NCBI RefSeq assembly: GCF_000445445.1
Contig: NZ_ASXP01000003.1
Location: forward strand, 434,001 to 498,000
Direction: 5' to 3'
DNA: 64,000 nucleotides
Source: Sporomusa ovata DSM 2662
Lineage (GTDB): Bacteria > Bacillota > Negativicutes > Sporomusales > Sporomusaceae
Made by a program: the position numbers and the translations under genes. Below, in pieces: positions 17,787-26,671 of this stretch. The notes below the pieces were generated by a model that did no database searches, was not told the DNA's origin, and saw only the letters and a list, made by a program, of their open reading frames with translations. Position 1 is the first letter of the stretch. Every line of letters starts with the position of its first letter.

Positions 17787-19268
17787 ATGTTAGAATTGAA
17801 TATGGGAGTCATTATTGCCTTTGTGGTCTATCTAGGTGCAATGATGGCAATTGGTATCTATTATTGGCGGCAGGAACAAAAAATGTCTCAGTACATATTA
17901 GGCGGTCGTCAGCTAGGTGCCTGGGTTACCTCAATGAGCGCCGAAGCCTCTGATATGAGCGGCTGGATGCTGATGGGCCTGCCAGGTTATGCCTATGTGG
18001 CCGGGCTTGGCGCAGGCTGGATTGCCTTAGGACTTATTTTAGGGACCTGGGCCAACTGGCAGTTAATCGCCAAGCGTCTGCGAAAATACACCGAAATCGC
18101 CAATGACTCACTGACGCTGCCTGATTATTTTCAGAACCGCTTTCGGGATAATTCTCAACTTCTCCGGGTTATATCAGCAGTATTTATTCTTATTTTCTTT
18201 TTGATTTATACGTCTTCAGGCTTTGTTGCCGGTGGAAAATTATTTAACACTGTTTTTGGCATTCCCTATACTTGGGCAATGATTTTAGGCGCTTTTGTCG
18301 TAGTTTTTTACACCTTTCTCGGCGGCTTCATGGCTGTCTGCTGGACAGACTTTACACAAGGTGTCATGATGTTTTTTGCCATCCTGGCTGTACCGGTCAC
18401 CGCCGCCTTTATGATGGGCGGCCCAGCAACTACTGTTGCAGCTCTTTCTACCTTAAATGCCGAAATGTTTAATCCTTTTACCACTCCTGAAGGTAAGCCG
18501 TTATCACTTATTGCTATTATTTCTCTGTTGGCGTGGGGACTTGGCTATTTTGGTCAGCCGCACATCTTAGTCAGATTCATGGCTATTAAATCATCCGCGC
18601 AAATCAAACAAGCGACCCATATTGCTATGACTTGGGTTATCCTGTCGTTATCAGCCGCCGTGCTGGTCGGTATGGTGGGCCGGGTCTATTTACAACAACC
18701 GCTCACAGGTTCGGCAGTCGAGACTGTATTCATGGTTATGACTCATGATCTTTTTTCCAGTTTTTTTGCCGGCCTTATTCTCTCGGCCGTTTTGGCAGCT
18801 GTCATGAGTACCGCTTCATCCCAGTTGTTAGTTACAGCCTCAGCTGTATCCCAAGATTTTTATAAAGCTTTAATTAACAAAAAAGCCAGTGAAAAACAGT
18901 TGGTTTGGGTTAGCCGGATGACTGTTATTGGCGCTACCGTTATTGCCGTTCTTATCGGTCTAGACCCCAATAACTTCGTATTAGATATGGTCTCCTATGC
19001 CTGGGCCGGCTTTGGCGCTGCTTTTGGCCCGGCACTGGTATTATCACTCTTCTGGCACCGTATGACCCGTAACGGTGCCTTAGCAGGCATTGTTGTCGGC
19101 GGCATCACCGTACTTATCTGGAAGCAACTGGCGCTGTTCGGGCTGTATGAAATTGTGCCTGGCTTTATCTTGTCCTGTCTGGCAATTTACGTTGTGAGTA
19201 TTTTTGATACCCCACCGGCACAGGTGATTCTTGATGAGTTTGAAGCAGTAAACAACAGCCACATTTAA
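17787..19268 (+). CDS. putP: Sodium/proline symporter
   Basis: A 493-residue SSS-family transporter with 13 predicted membrane segments. The Na+-site region EASDMSGWMLMGLPGYAY is intact at about residues 49-66, and GFMAVCWTDFTQG and STASSQLLVTASAVSQDFY also match PutP. It takes up proline with Na+ across the inner membrane. ATG 17787 is preceded by GGGGAGGG; the open frame further upstream overlaps the ABC-F gene on the other strand and is not coding. A strong bidirectional terminator follows. Confidence 0.95.
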   Translation: MLELNMGVIIAFVVYLGAMMAIGIYYWRQEQKMSQYILGGRQLGAWVTSMSAEASDMSGWMLMGLPGYAYVAGLGAGWIALGLILGTWANWQLIAKRLRKYTEIANDSLTLPDYFQNRFRDNSQLLRVISAVFILIFFLIYTSSGFVAGGKLFNTVFGIPYTWAMILGAFVVVFYTFLGGFMAVCWTDFTQGVMMFFAILAVPVTAAFMMGGPATTVAALSTLNAEMFNPFTTPEGKPLSLIAIISLLAWGLGYFGQPHILVRFMAIKSSAQIKQATHIAMTWVILSLSAAVLVGMVGRVYLQQPLTGSAVETVFMVMTHDLFSSFFAGLILSAVLAAVMSTASSQLLVTASAVSQDFYKALINKKASEKQLVWVSRMTVIGATVIAVLIGLDPNNFVLDMVSYAWAGFGAAFGPALVLSLFWHRMTRNGALAGIVVGGITVLIWKQLALFGLYEIVPGFILSCLAIYVVSIFDTPPAQVILDEFEAVNNSHI

Positions 19269-19283
19269 TAGCAACACGAAACC

Positions 19284-19333
19284 AAAAGCGAGATTGCTTC
19301 ACTGGTCTATCAGTGAAACAATCTCGCTTTTTT
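19284..19333. terminator. Bidirectional terminator between putP and glnQ
   Basis: Long hairpin: AAAGCGAGATTG pairs with CAATCTCGCTTT and the inner TTCACTG pairs with CAGTGAA, with A- and T-tracts on both sides. It serves convergent genes. Confidence 0.9.
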
Positions 19334-19342
19334 ACTCTTTTC

Positions 19343-20101
19343 CTACACTACCCTCTGTAAGAAGGCCCTTGTCCGGGCCTGTGACGGCGAACCAAATACA
19401 GCGTCCGGCGACCCGGCCTCGACAATCTCGCCGTTGTCCATGAAAATAACCCGGTTGGCAACTTCTCTGGCAAACGCCATTTCATGGGTAACAACAATCA
19501 TGGTCATATGTTCTTCAGCCAGTTTGCGCATGGATTTCAGAACTTCGCCGGTCAGTTCCGGATCAAGTGCTGAGGTTGGTTCATCAAACAGCATGATGTC
19601 CGGATTCATCGCCAACGCCCTGGCAATGGCCACCCGCTGTTTTTGGCCGCCTGACAGGCGTGAGGGATAATCATCGCGTTTTGCAGCTAGTCCGACTTTG
19701 TGCAAAAGTTCTTCAGCCTGAGGCACAATATCCTCACGTTTACAGCCTTTGACGGTAATCGGCGCTTCAATAACGTTTTCCAGCACAGTAAGATGGGGAA
19801 AAAGGTTAAACTGTTGAAATACCATCCCCATCCGGCGACAAATCTGTCTGGACTCGGCTTCAGGGGCGTAGTTGACTTTTCCCTGACCGCTATCTGTTAC
19901 CAGCACATCGCCCTCAATCTCGATGGACCCTTGATCAATGGTTTCCAGCCGGTTCAGGCAGCGCAAAAAAGTGCTTTTACCTGACCCAGAGGGACCGATG
20001 ATAGCAATAACCTCGCCTTTGTCCACCGTAAGTGATATGCCTTTTAAAACTTCAAGTTGGTTAAACTGTTTATGAATGTTTACCGCTTTAATCATGTTCA
20101 T
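19343..20101 (-). CDS. glnQ: Polar amino acid ABC transporter, ATP-binding subunit
   Basis: A 252-residue ABC ATPase: Walker A GPSGSGKST, signature LSGGQKQRVAIARAL, Walker B IMLFDEPTSALD and switch His in VVTHEMAF. It belongs to the GlnQ/HisP group and is the last gene of a binding protein-permease-ATPase operon. The start is set at ATG 20101 because AGGAG lies 7 nt upstream; other ATGs at 20107 and 20095 are in frame. The permease stop is 10 bp away. Confidence 0.93.
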   Translation of the reverse strand: MNMIKAVNIHKQFNQLEVLKGISLTVDKGEVIAIIGPSGSGKSTFLRCLNRLETIDQGSIEIEGDVLVTDSGQGKVNYAPEAESRQICRRMGMVFQQFNLFPHLTVLENVIEAPITVKGCKREDIVPQAEELLHKVGLAAKRDDYPSRLSGGQKQRVAIARALAMNPDIMLFDEPTSALDPELTGEVLKSMRKLAEEHMTMIVVTHEMAFAREVANRVIFMDNGEIVEAGSPDAVFGSPSQARTRAFLQRVV

Positions 20102-20111
20102 CGCCATGCTC

Positions 20112-20765
20112 CTACTCGTCATATACAGCATACTTCTTTTCCAGCTTTTGAAACAACCAGGTAAGTACCAATGTCATAATCAGGTAAAATACAGCAGCAA
20201 CAATAAATGGCATTGTATTAAAATCCCGCTGTACAATGGCTCTGGTTGTCCGCAGCAGATCATTCATAGCCAGAACATAAATCAGGGAAGTATCTTTGAC
20301 CAGCGTAATGGTTTCATTGCTTACCGGCGGCAGTACGCGTTTAATGACCTGAGGCAAAACAATACGTCGCATTGTTTGCACATAGGTCATGCCCAATACC
20401 TTGGCCCCTTCATACTGACCGCGATCAATGGATTGAATGCCTGCCCGGAATATTTCAGCAAAATAAGCGGCATAGTTGAGTACAAAGGCCAGCAGCGCCG
20501 CCGAAAAATCAGGCAGCCGCACACCAACATAAGGCAAGAACGGCAGCCCAAAATAGATGAACAGGAGCTGCAGCATCAGGGGCGTTCCCCGAAACAGCCA
20601 GATATATATGCCGACCGCACTGCTCAGTGCCCTGAACCGGGAAATGCGGGCCAGGGCCAATAGCAAGCCCAGAGGCAAAGCAAGGACGATAGTGGCAAAA
20701 AACATTTGCAGCGTCACTACTGTGCCTTCCAGGAGCGGCGGCAGAATTCCTAGTACATAGTCCAT
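20112..20765 (-). CDS. Polar amino acid ABC transporter, permease subunit
   Basis: A 217-residue HisM/GlnP-type permease with about five transmembrane helices and the EAA loop (EIFRAGIQSIDRGQYEGAKVLGMT). A single permease gene implies a homodimer in the inner membrane. It lies between the binding protein gene (11 bp upstream) and the ATPase gene (10 bp downstream). The substrate is a polar amino acid such as glutamine, arginine or cystine, but which one cannot be read from the sequence. Confidence 0.93.
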   Translation of the reverse strand: MDYVLGILPPLLEGTVVTLQMFFATIVLALPLGLLLALARISRFRALSSAVGIYIWLFRGTPLMLQLLFIYFGLPFLPYVGVRLPDFSAALLAFVLNYAAYFAEIFRAGIQSIDRGQYEGAKVLGMTYVQTMRRIVLPQVIKRVLPPVSNETITLVKDTSLIYVLAMNDLLRTTRAIVQRDFNTMPFIVAAVFYLIMTLVLTWLFQKLEKKYAVYDE

Positions 20766-20776
20766 TTATGTCTTCC

Positions 20777-21541
20777 TTACTTCACAATATCTTCGCCAAA
20801 CCATTGCTGGGAAATTTTTGCTGAGGTACCGTCTTTCTTCATTTCATCCAGAGCCTTTTGCAACTTGCCTAAAAGTTCCTTATCCTCTTTACGCAAGCCT
20901 ACACCATATTCCTCTGATCCGAAGTTATCCTTTAAGATCGTGTATTCGCCCGGTTTTTTAGCTATATAGTACCGGCCAACAATTTCGTCCACCACGACCG
21001 CATCAAGACGGCCGGTCTTTAAATCCATAAGTGCGGCTACATTGTCGCCAAATTTCTTGAGTTCTTTAAACGACTTCAGAGCGTCAGCATCTTTTTCAAT
21101 AGCCTCAATACTGCTGCTGCCTTCCTGCGTACCTACTACCTTGCCTGCTAAATCAGCCTTGGTTTTAATCGGCGAATTAGCGGCCACAACAATAATTTGG
21201 CGATTTTCCATATAAGCGTTGGTAAAAAGGATATTCTCTTTGCGCTTTTCCGTAATCGTCAAACCATTCCACAGCACATCGACCCGTTTACCGCTCAGTT
21301 CTGCTTCTTTGCTATTCCAATCAATAGGTTTAAATTCAACTTCTACTCCCATACGTTTGGTAGCTTCTTTCGCCATATCGACGTCAAAACCGATAATGTT
21401 GTTTTTATCATCCCGGAATCCCATGGGTGGAAAATTGTCATCAAGGCCAACCACAATTTTTTTCTTGTCGGCTCCGCCGCATCCGGCTACCAACATTCCG
21501 GCCACCAGTAACACTAACATGGCTGCTATTAATTTTCTCAC
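20777..21541 (-). CDS. Amino acid ABC transporter substrate-binding lipoprotein
   Basis: A 254-residue periplasmic binding protein of the SBP_bac_3 family. The lipobox LVAGC at residues about 17-21 anchors it to a membrane. The conserved FPPMGFRDDKNNIIGFDVDMAKE block and the acidic-clamp region RLDAVVVDEIVGRYY are present. The start is GTG (21541), preceded by GGAGGAG. It is the first gene of the three-gene uptake operon. Confidence 0.93.
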   Translation of the reverse strand: MRKLIAAMLVLLVAGMLVAGCGGADKKKIVVGLDDNFPPMGFRDDKNNIIGFDVDMAKEATKRMGVEVEFKPIDWNSKEAELSGKRVDVLWNGLTITEKRKENILFTNAYMENRQIIVVAANSPIKTKADLAGKVVGTQEGSSSIEAIEKDADALKSFKELKKFGDNVAALMDLKTGRLDAVVVDEIVGRYYIAKKPGEYTILKDNFGSEEYGVGLRKEDKELLGKLQKALDEMKKDGTSAKISQQWFGEDIVK

Positions 21542-21611
21542 GCTAACTCCTCCACTCTCCCTAAATTCTACCCTTATTTTACTTTACCGTATTAAAGTTT
21601 GGAAACAATAA

Positions 21612-21633
21612 AAAGCGCCGTTTGCGTAAACGG
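21612..21633 (-). terminator. Terminator after the QueG-like gene
   Basis: Perfect stem CCGTTT/AAACGG with a 4-nt loop followed on the minus strand by CGCTTTTTATTG. It lies about 70 nt past the stop of the Fe-S protein gene. Confidence 0.6.
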
Positions 21634-21704
21634 GGTTAATGTTTGTATTAAAAATCTTGCATTTGCGGCATAACTCTCAGTATATTGTGTTCTTTTGGAA
21701 AAGA

Positions 21705-22469
21705 CTAAATCGGTACAGTCGCTTCGCATGGCACGGCAGTCTGACATTTACCGCAGCCGTAGCGTGGTTTATAACGCACCGCTGTGCCGTCAAGATACTT
21801 GGCACAAATATCATTGTTTTTGCCTGTAGCATCAATGGCCTGGGGCGGGCAGCGCTTGATACAGGCACCGCATTTACTGCAATATTCATCATAGGTCTGG
21901 TAACTGCGTGGCGTAGGAAGAATATCTGTCGTGACAATAACACTGCCCAGCCGCCCGGCAGCACCGGCCGTAGTGATAAAAGATCTGTTCAAACTAAAGG
22001 TACCCAACCCGGAAATATAGGCAATATGCCGCTCAGACCAATTGCTTTTGCGATTAATTACAGCAAACCGTTCATCAAGCCCTGGCGCTACAGCCTGATA
22101 ACCGGCCGCTTGAAACCACTCTACCAAATACTTGCGCAGAGCGTCATTGACCATTTCGCCTTCAATCCGCGCATACAGCCACTCCGCAGCCGGCAGCTCA
22201 CCTCGCCGGTTAGCCTTCCGTACAGCCTGACTAAAAGGCAAAAAATAAGCGATTACTGCTTGAGCCGCCGGCAGCCATTCACGCGGTGACAAGTGATTGG
22301 GGCCGACAATATTATCTGCCTTTAACGTCTCAAATAAAGCATCCTCAGCCCGAGACACACCTACCAACGGTTTATCATAGATTTTGTCCAGGCCAATTTC
22401 AGCCGCAGCATTAAGCGGTGTGCCGGCGATAAAGTCACTCACCGCTTGTTCGATTGTCTGTAGTTCCAA
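21705..22469 (-). CDS. QueG-like double [4Fe-4S] cluster protein
   Basis: A 254-residue protein whose C-terminal part has ferredoxin-type cysteines: CSKCGACIKRCPPQAI, then a second set in CAKY...YGCGKCQTAVPC. The preceding region (SERHIAYISGLGTFSLNRSFIT...GSVIVTT) resembles epoxyqueuosine reductase QueG and its paralogues. It is shorter than true QueG (about 310-380 residues), so I call it QueG-like rather than queG. Related proteins act as corrinoid-dependent or Fe-S reductases. The start ATG 22469 lies just after AGGGAG. Confidence 0.8.
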   Translation of the reverse strand: MELQTIEQAVSDFIAGTPLNAAAEIGLDKIYDKPLVGVSRAEDALFETLKADNIVGPNHLSPREWLPAAQAVIAYFLPFSQAVRKANRRGELPAAEWLYARIEGEMVNDALRKYLVEWFQAAGYQAVAPGLDERFAVINRKSNWSERHIAYISGLGTFSLNRSFITTAGAAGRLGSVIVTTDILPTPRSYQTYDEYCSKCGACIKRCPPQAIDATGKNNDICAKYLDGTAVRYKPRYGCGKCQTAVPCEATVPI

Positions 22470-22506
22470 AGTTCTCCCTCCATTTGCCTATGTTACACTA
22501 TATTTT

Positions 22507-23256
22507 CTAAGCGTTCATTAATATCTTAAGCATCTTTTCTCGGTTATTAATAAATTCACGCATAATAACATAATGCTCAGTTTGCTCATATTCAATTTCT
22601 GCCAGGCCGGTTTCTGTCAGCTGTACTATCTTGGCATCAGGATAAGCCATAATAATCGGCGAATGAGTTGTTATGATAAACTGTGAATCCTGCTGAACCA
22701 ACTCATGAATCCGCGAAATCATAGCCATTTGGCGTAATGGCGACAGCGCTGCTTCCGGCTCATCGAGGATGTATAGACCCTGTCCCCCAAACCGGTTCAT
22801 AAACGTAGCAAAAAATGCTTCACCATGTGATTGCTCATGAAGTGACCGCCCGCCATAAGAATCGATTACCGGAGTACCTATACCTTCCCGATCAAGTTCT
22901 TCTATTGTTGTCGCTACATTATAGAAACTTTCAGCCCTGAAAAAGAAACCAGTGCGCGGCCTTTTAATCCCTTTCACAAGGCGGATATATTGATATAATT
23001 CCGAGTGAGAAGGTCTGGACGCAAAATTGAAATTAATGGTTCCTCCCTCCGGATTAAATCCCCAGGCTACCGCAATGGCCTCTAAAAATGTGGATTTTCC
23101 CGTACCATTTTCGCCCACAATCATCGTCACTTTAGGATGAAACTCAATACTATCTAAATCCTTAAATGCCGGCAGACAAAACGGATACTCTGCCGACGAT
23201 TTTATCTGCTCGCGTTCTACTTTCACACTCCGCAAATAAGCCCCATTACTCAGCAA
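22507..23256 (-). CDS. Predicted AAA ATPase (SMC/RecF-like P-loop)
   Basis: An ATPase of about 250 residues with Walker A MIVGENGTGKST, a signature-like SYGGRSLHEQSHGEAF and Walker B GLYILDEPEAALS, followed by QFIITTHSP. This is the head-only ABC-type fold of the AAA_21/OLD-like group. Such stand-alone ATPases are widespread and functionally unassigned; some are parts of defence systems, but no nuclease or partner gene is adjacent. An ATG at 23274 lacks an RBS; TTG 23256 has GAGGGG upstream, so I favour it. It is separated from the cyclophilin gene by a palindromic repeat. Confidence 0.85.
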   Translation of the reverse strand: MLSNGAYLRSVKVEREQIKSSAEYPFCLPAFKDLDSIEFHPKVTMIVGENGTGKSTFLEAIAVAWGFNPEGGTINFNFASRPSHSELYQYIRLVKGIKRPRTGFFFRAESFYNVATTIEELDREGIGTPVIDSYGGRSLHEQSHGEAFFATFMNRFGGQGLYILDEPEAALSPLRQMAMISRIHELVQQDSQFIITTHSPIIMAYPDAKIVQLTETGLAEIEYEQTEHYVIMREFINNREKMLKILMNA

Positions 23257-23312
23257 TAAACATACACCCCTCATGTCAAAGAAAACGCTATCGCGCCCTT
23301 GAGGATACGGCT

Positions 23313-23391
23313 AACCACAGAGTACACAGAGAGCGCAGAGGGGAGATATATATCGAGACATTCCCTCTGCGTACTCTGCGTCTCTGCGGTT
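23313..23391. repeat. Palindromic AACCACAGAG element, copy 2
   Basis: Arms AACCACAGAGTACACAGAG and CTCTGCGTCTCTGCGGTT form an imperfect inverted repeat of 79 bp. It is the same element as 5380-5458, with purine transitions throughout. It is non-coding and lies between two minus-strand genes. Confidence 0.8.
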
Positions 23392-23420
23392 CAAAATACT
23401 TATACTTTCTTTATGTACCA

Positions 23421-23450
23421 AAAACCGGAACCTGGAAGATTCCGGCTTTA
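23421..23450 (-). terminator. Intrinsic terminator after the cyclophilin gene
   Basis: Stem CCGGAA/TTCCGG with a loop of 9, followed on the minus strand by TTTTTGG, starting 16 nt past the stop. Confidence 0.75.
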
Positions 23451-23461
23451 GCTCGTCTTGC

Positions 23462-24076
23462 TTACAGATTACTTGGCTGTTCAATAGTAATCTTCTTAAT
23501 AACAACATCTTCTAGCGGTTTATCCTGCGGGCCTGTCTTAACTTTGCCGATAGCCTGAACAACATCCATACCTTCCATTACCTTGCCAAATACGGCATGT
23601 TTATTATCAAGCCAGGGTGTTGCTTTCAGCGTTATAAAAAATTGGGAGCCGCCGGTATTGGGACCAGCATTTGCCATTGAGATGACACCTTCCGAATGCT
23701 TGAGGTCGCTGTGAAATTCATCAGGTATTGTATAACCGGGACCACCTGTGCCATTTCCCTTAGGGTCGCCGCCTTGAATCATAAAGTCGGCAATAACCCG
23801 GTGAAAAATCAAGCCATTATAAAACCCCTTATTGGCAAGGGTAATAAAGTTTTTGCTGGTCTGGGGCGCTTTATCTTCGAACAATTCTATCCGGAAATTA
23901 CCCTTCGAGGTTTCGAACAGCGCTACACTGTTTTTCTTCGTGGAACCATCTGTTTGTGTTTGTGGCGGGGTGTTTTCTGCTTGCTTAGGCAAACTGGTAT
24001 TACTGCCGGCACAACCTGCAGTTGAAAGTACCAATAATGTGAGCAGCAAGATAAATGTAGTTACATATTTTTTCAT
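23462..24076 (-). CDS. Peptidyl-prolyl cis-trans isomerase (cyclophilin), lipoprotein
   Basis: A 204-residue protein. A lipoprotein signal (MKKYVTTFILLLTLLVLSTAGCAGS, Cys at about residue 22) is followed by a Ser/Thr/Gln linker and a cyclophilin domain: NFRIELFEDKAPQTSKNFITL, FHRVIADFMIQGGDPKGNGTGGPGY with the catalytic Arg, and GGSQFFITL. It accelerates prolyl isomerisation, here outside the inner membrane. It appears monocistronic, with its own terminator. Confidence 0.95.
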   Translation of the reverse strand: MKKYVTTFILLLTLLVLSTAGCAGSNTSLPKQAENTPPQTQTDGSTKKNSVALFETSKGNFRIELFEDKAPQTSKNFITLANKGFYNGLIFHRVIADFMIQGGDPKGNGTGGPGYTIPDEFHSDLKHSEGVISMANAGPNTGGSQFFITLKATPWLDNKHAVFGKVMEGMDVVQAIGKVKTGPQDKPLEDVVIKKITIEQPSNL

Positions 24077-24138
24077 GAAATCACTCTCTTCTTTTATTTG
24101 ATATCCAAATATTAGTATACCACATTAAGTAAAATAGT

Positions 24139-26184
24139 TTAAATTGATTTTACCGTTTGCAACATTTTTCCGTACTTTATCCGCCACCAGGAAATGGCCC
24201 TGGCCGAATCAATTTCCTGACGAATTTTATCCTGGTCTGGCGGTAAGAGGCCAGTCTTGGACAAGTGCGTTTCTTTGTAATCATTATCGGCGTTGCCCAT
24301 ATAGCCTGACGTAATCCAGAAACCATAATTCATACCAAAATCATTGCCATCTGTCAGACTGCGACCCACAGAATAATACTCAAACCCGCTAGGGGCAACA
24401 AGTTCCAGCAAGGTTGGTATAACATTAATATGACTGCCTGCCGTTTGCTCGGGAAAAGTCTCTTTGCTGATATTTTTGCCATAGACGATCAAGGGAATGG
24501 CATACCGCTCAAACATGGCGGGATTTGTCTCCACATTAACCCGGTCAGCATGGTCGCCAACAATAACAAACAAGCTGTCCGGATACTGCTGACGGGCCTT
24601 TTTAACAAACTTGGCCAACATTTTATCCGCATACCAGAAATGCCCCAGTTTCTTAATAAGTTCCTGGTCATTCTTACATTTATCTGGTAAGCCGGCAGTA
24701 ACAATAGCAGGGTCAAAACCTTCCTTGGCCAGATCGACCGTAAAGGGTGAATGATTGGATACCGTAATAATAACATGGAAACCAGGTTTGTCATTCTTCA
24801 CTTGTCCAAGCACAGCTTGATACAAATCGGCATCATCTACACCCCAGACATTGCCGCCTTGGCTGGCGAAATCGCCCATACCATAGAACGACTCAAAACC
24901 CTGCGCCAGCGTAAAATCCTTGATTTTTTCCCACGAAGCAGGTCCGGCATACCAGCAATCAGCGGTATAGCCCAGCCGCTTCATCTGTGGGGCCAGCGCA
25001 GTAGCATACGGTTCTTTGTAAGACTCCGGCAAATAATTTAGATACAGGTTAGCCTCAGCTAAGCCGGTAAGTACACCCATCACACCGGAAATGGTACTCA
25101 TGCCATTTGGTAAAAAATTAGGAACATAGGCGGCGTCCTCTTGCGCAATGAGCTCCTTCATGCCACCCGCAATAGCAAGATTACTGTACTGGGGCAGCAG
25201 CGGCCAATTGGCATAACTTTCGGCAATAATGAGAAATACCTGTCTGGGCGGCGACTCTGTTCCTACTATTACTTTTTTGCGTAAAAAATCATCCAAATTA
25301 ACGGAATTCACTTGTTTTCCCGCCAGATAGCTGCCATAATCATTTAGCCGTGCCGGCTCCATATCAAGACCAGTAGAGGAACAAACCCGTTCATGTAAAA
25401 CATAGGCCCGGTACAGTGCCTGCACATCATCCAAAATAGCTTCATTAAGCAGCTGATCTTTAGTAACGCCGGAATTCTCCCAGTCAATATTATAGGCATA
25501 CGTCATGGTTCCACCAAACCGAATAAAAATAGCCACATAAAAAATGACCACAAGCAGAGCCGCACGAAGAGCAATGTTTTGATACCACTTAGGCAGCCGG
25601 GGGAATCTGATAGTTTTAACAGCCAACCACCGCTGCAGTAATTTGCACAACAAGAAGGCGGTGATACCTGCCAAAAGCAGTCTGACAGACAAATTATACT
25701 GCTCGACAACAGTATGCATAATGGCCATTACGTCATCATTTAACGTATTGAACAGCAATTGATTAAAGGCCATACGAAATTCCTGGTAATAAGGAATACG
25801 CGCATGAAATAGAAAGCTAAGTATAGTAACATAACCCGCCCCAAGATAAAAGCGAATATGACTAAGCCCCTTCCAGGGAAGAAACAAGCGCAAACCTGTA
25901 CAACAAACAAGCGGCACCAGCACCAGCATTCCCGCACTTTTCAAGCTGATTCGCAAACCATAATATAGTGCTGAAACAATGTCGCTCACAGTAACAGCTT
26001 CACTCAGAAACGAATGCATTACCGCAATAAAGCCAATGCGAAATAAACAGAAGACTCCTACTATGAAAATAAACAGTTTGCAATCCTGCTGCAACTCCGT
26101 GTAAAATTCATCCCAACAAACCAGCCTGATAATAAACCCAACCTTTCCCACCTTTAAAATAACTACCGCTTTACTACTATTCAA
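24139..26184 (-). CDS. LtaS-type phosphoglycerol transferase / sulfatase-family membrane protein
   Basis: A 681-residue protein with an N-terminal membrane part (five or six hydrophobic segments in residues 25-250) and an extracytoplasmic sulfatase-like domain (from about 300). Catalytic-type motifs are FLPNGMSTISGVMGVLTGL (the putative nucleophile Thr), WGVDDADLY, and VIVGDHADR near the C-terminal side. Gram-positive LtaS builds lipoteichoic acid; in diderms related OpgB-like enzymes modify periplasmic glucans or LPS. With other evidence here for an outer membrane, the product is open. The start ATG has only a weak RBS. Confidence 0.85.
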   Translation of the reverse strand: MNSSKAVVILKVGKVGFIIRLVCWDEFYTELQQDCKLFIFIVGVFCLFRIGFIAVMHSFLSEAVTVSDIVSALYYGLRISLKSAGMLVLVPLVCCTGLRLFLPWKGLSHIRFYLGAGYVTILSFLFHARIPYYQEFRMAFNQLLFNTLNDDVMAIMHTVVEQYNLSVRLLLAGITAFLLCKLLQRWLAVKTIRFPRLPKWYQNIALRAALLVVIFYVAIFIRFGGTMTYAYNIDWENSGVTKDQLLNEAILDDVQALYRAYVLHERVCSSTGLDMEPARLNDYGSYLAGKQVNSVNLDDFLRKKVIVGTESPPRQVFLIIAESYANWPLLPQYSNLAIAGGMKELIAQEDAAYVPNFLPNGMSTISGVMGVLTGLAEANLYLNYLPESYKEPYATALAPQMKRLGYTADCWYAGPASWEKIKDFTLAQGFESFYGMGDFASQGGNVWGVDDADLYQAVLGQVKNDKPGFHVIITVSNHSPFTVDLAKEGFDPAIVTAGLPDKCKNDQELIKKLGHFWYADKMLAKFVKKARQQYPDSLFVIVGDHADRVNVETNPAMFERYAIPLIVYGKNISKETFPEQTAGSHINVIPTLLELVAPSGFEYYSVGRSLTDGNDFGMNYGFWITSGYMGNADNDYKETHLSKTGLLPPDQDKIRQEIDSARAISWWRIKYGKMLQTVKSI

Positions 26185-26252
26185 AACTTCGGTAGATTTC
26201 TACTCTATTTGCTAAAATCCTGCAACAGTCAGCAAAGTTTTTTAACTAAAAC

Positions 26253-26276
26253 AAAAAAGGCTACCCTCAGGCGGCC
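26253..26276 (-). terminator. Possible terminator downstream of the methyltransferase remnant
   Basis: Imperfect stem GGCtaCC/GGcgGCC followed by TTTTTTG on the minus strand. The rest of 26185-26472 shows nothing recognisable. Confidence 0.4.
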
Positions 26277-26472
26277 TCAAATAATACATTTTTAGGACAA
26301 AAGATCGCTCACTTTGTCTGATTCTGTTTTTTAAAAATTGGCTAATCATCCATAAAACTGTCGCGGTTGCTATCTTCTATTTTGGCAGACAATAATAAAA
26401 ACTTGGTATAGAAAGGAGCTGACTGTTACCAGCAAAACAAAAGCCCCCTGGAAAACCACAGACTCTCACCAA

Positions 26473-26595
26473 CTATAGACAATGACGCTTACTGGCAAGA
26501 AAATCATCAAAGATCTTGGGAATATCGTGCAGGGCATGGTAGGCTGGAAAGTGGGCGGTAAACAGTGCGGTACGGCTAATTTGTTGTTCTTTCAT
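26473..26595 (-). pseudogene. N-terminal remnant of an LCMT-type SAM methyltransferase
   Basis: A 40-codon frame with a good RBS (AAGGAAGG, 6 nt before ATG 26595). SRTALFTAHFPAYHALHD followed by IPKIFDDFLA is the characteristic N-terminus of leucine carboxyl methyltransferase-family (PPM1/LCMT) O-methyltransferases. Full-length members have about 270-300 residues, and here a TAG ends the frame after CL. No continuation could be found in the other frames below 26473, so most of the gene is gone. Confidence 0.7.
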
Positions 26596-26671
26596 TGTAA
26601 ACCTTCCTTTTCTTTAATTGACTATGCCCAACCTCGCTTTTTTCTCTATGTCGGCTGCGAAAAGAGGGGTC

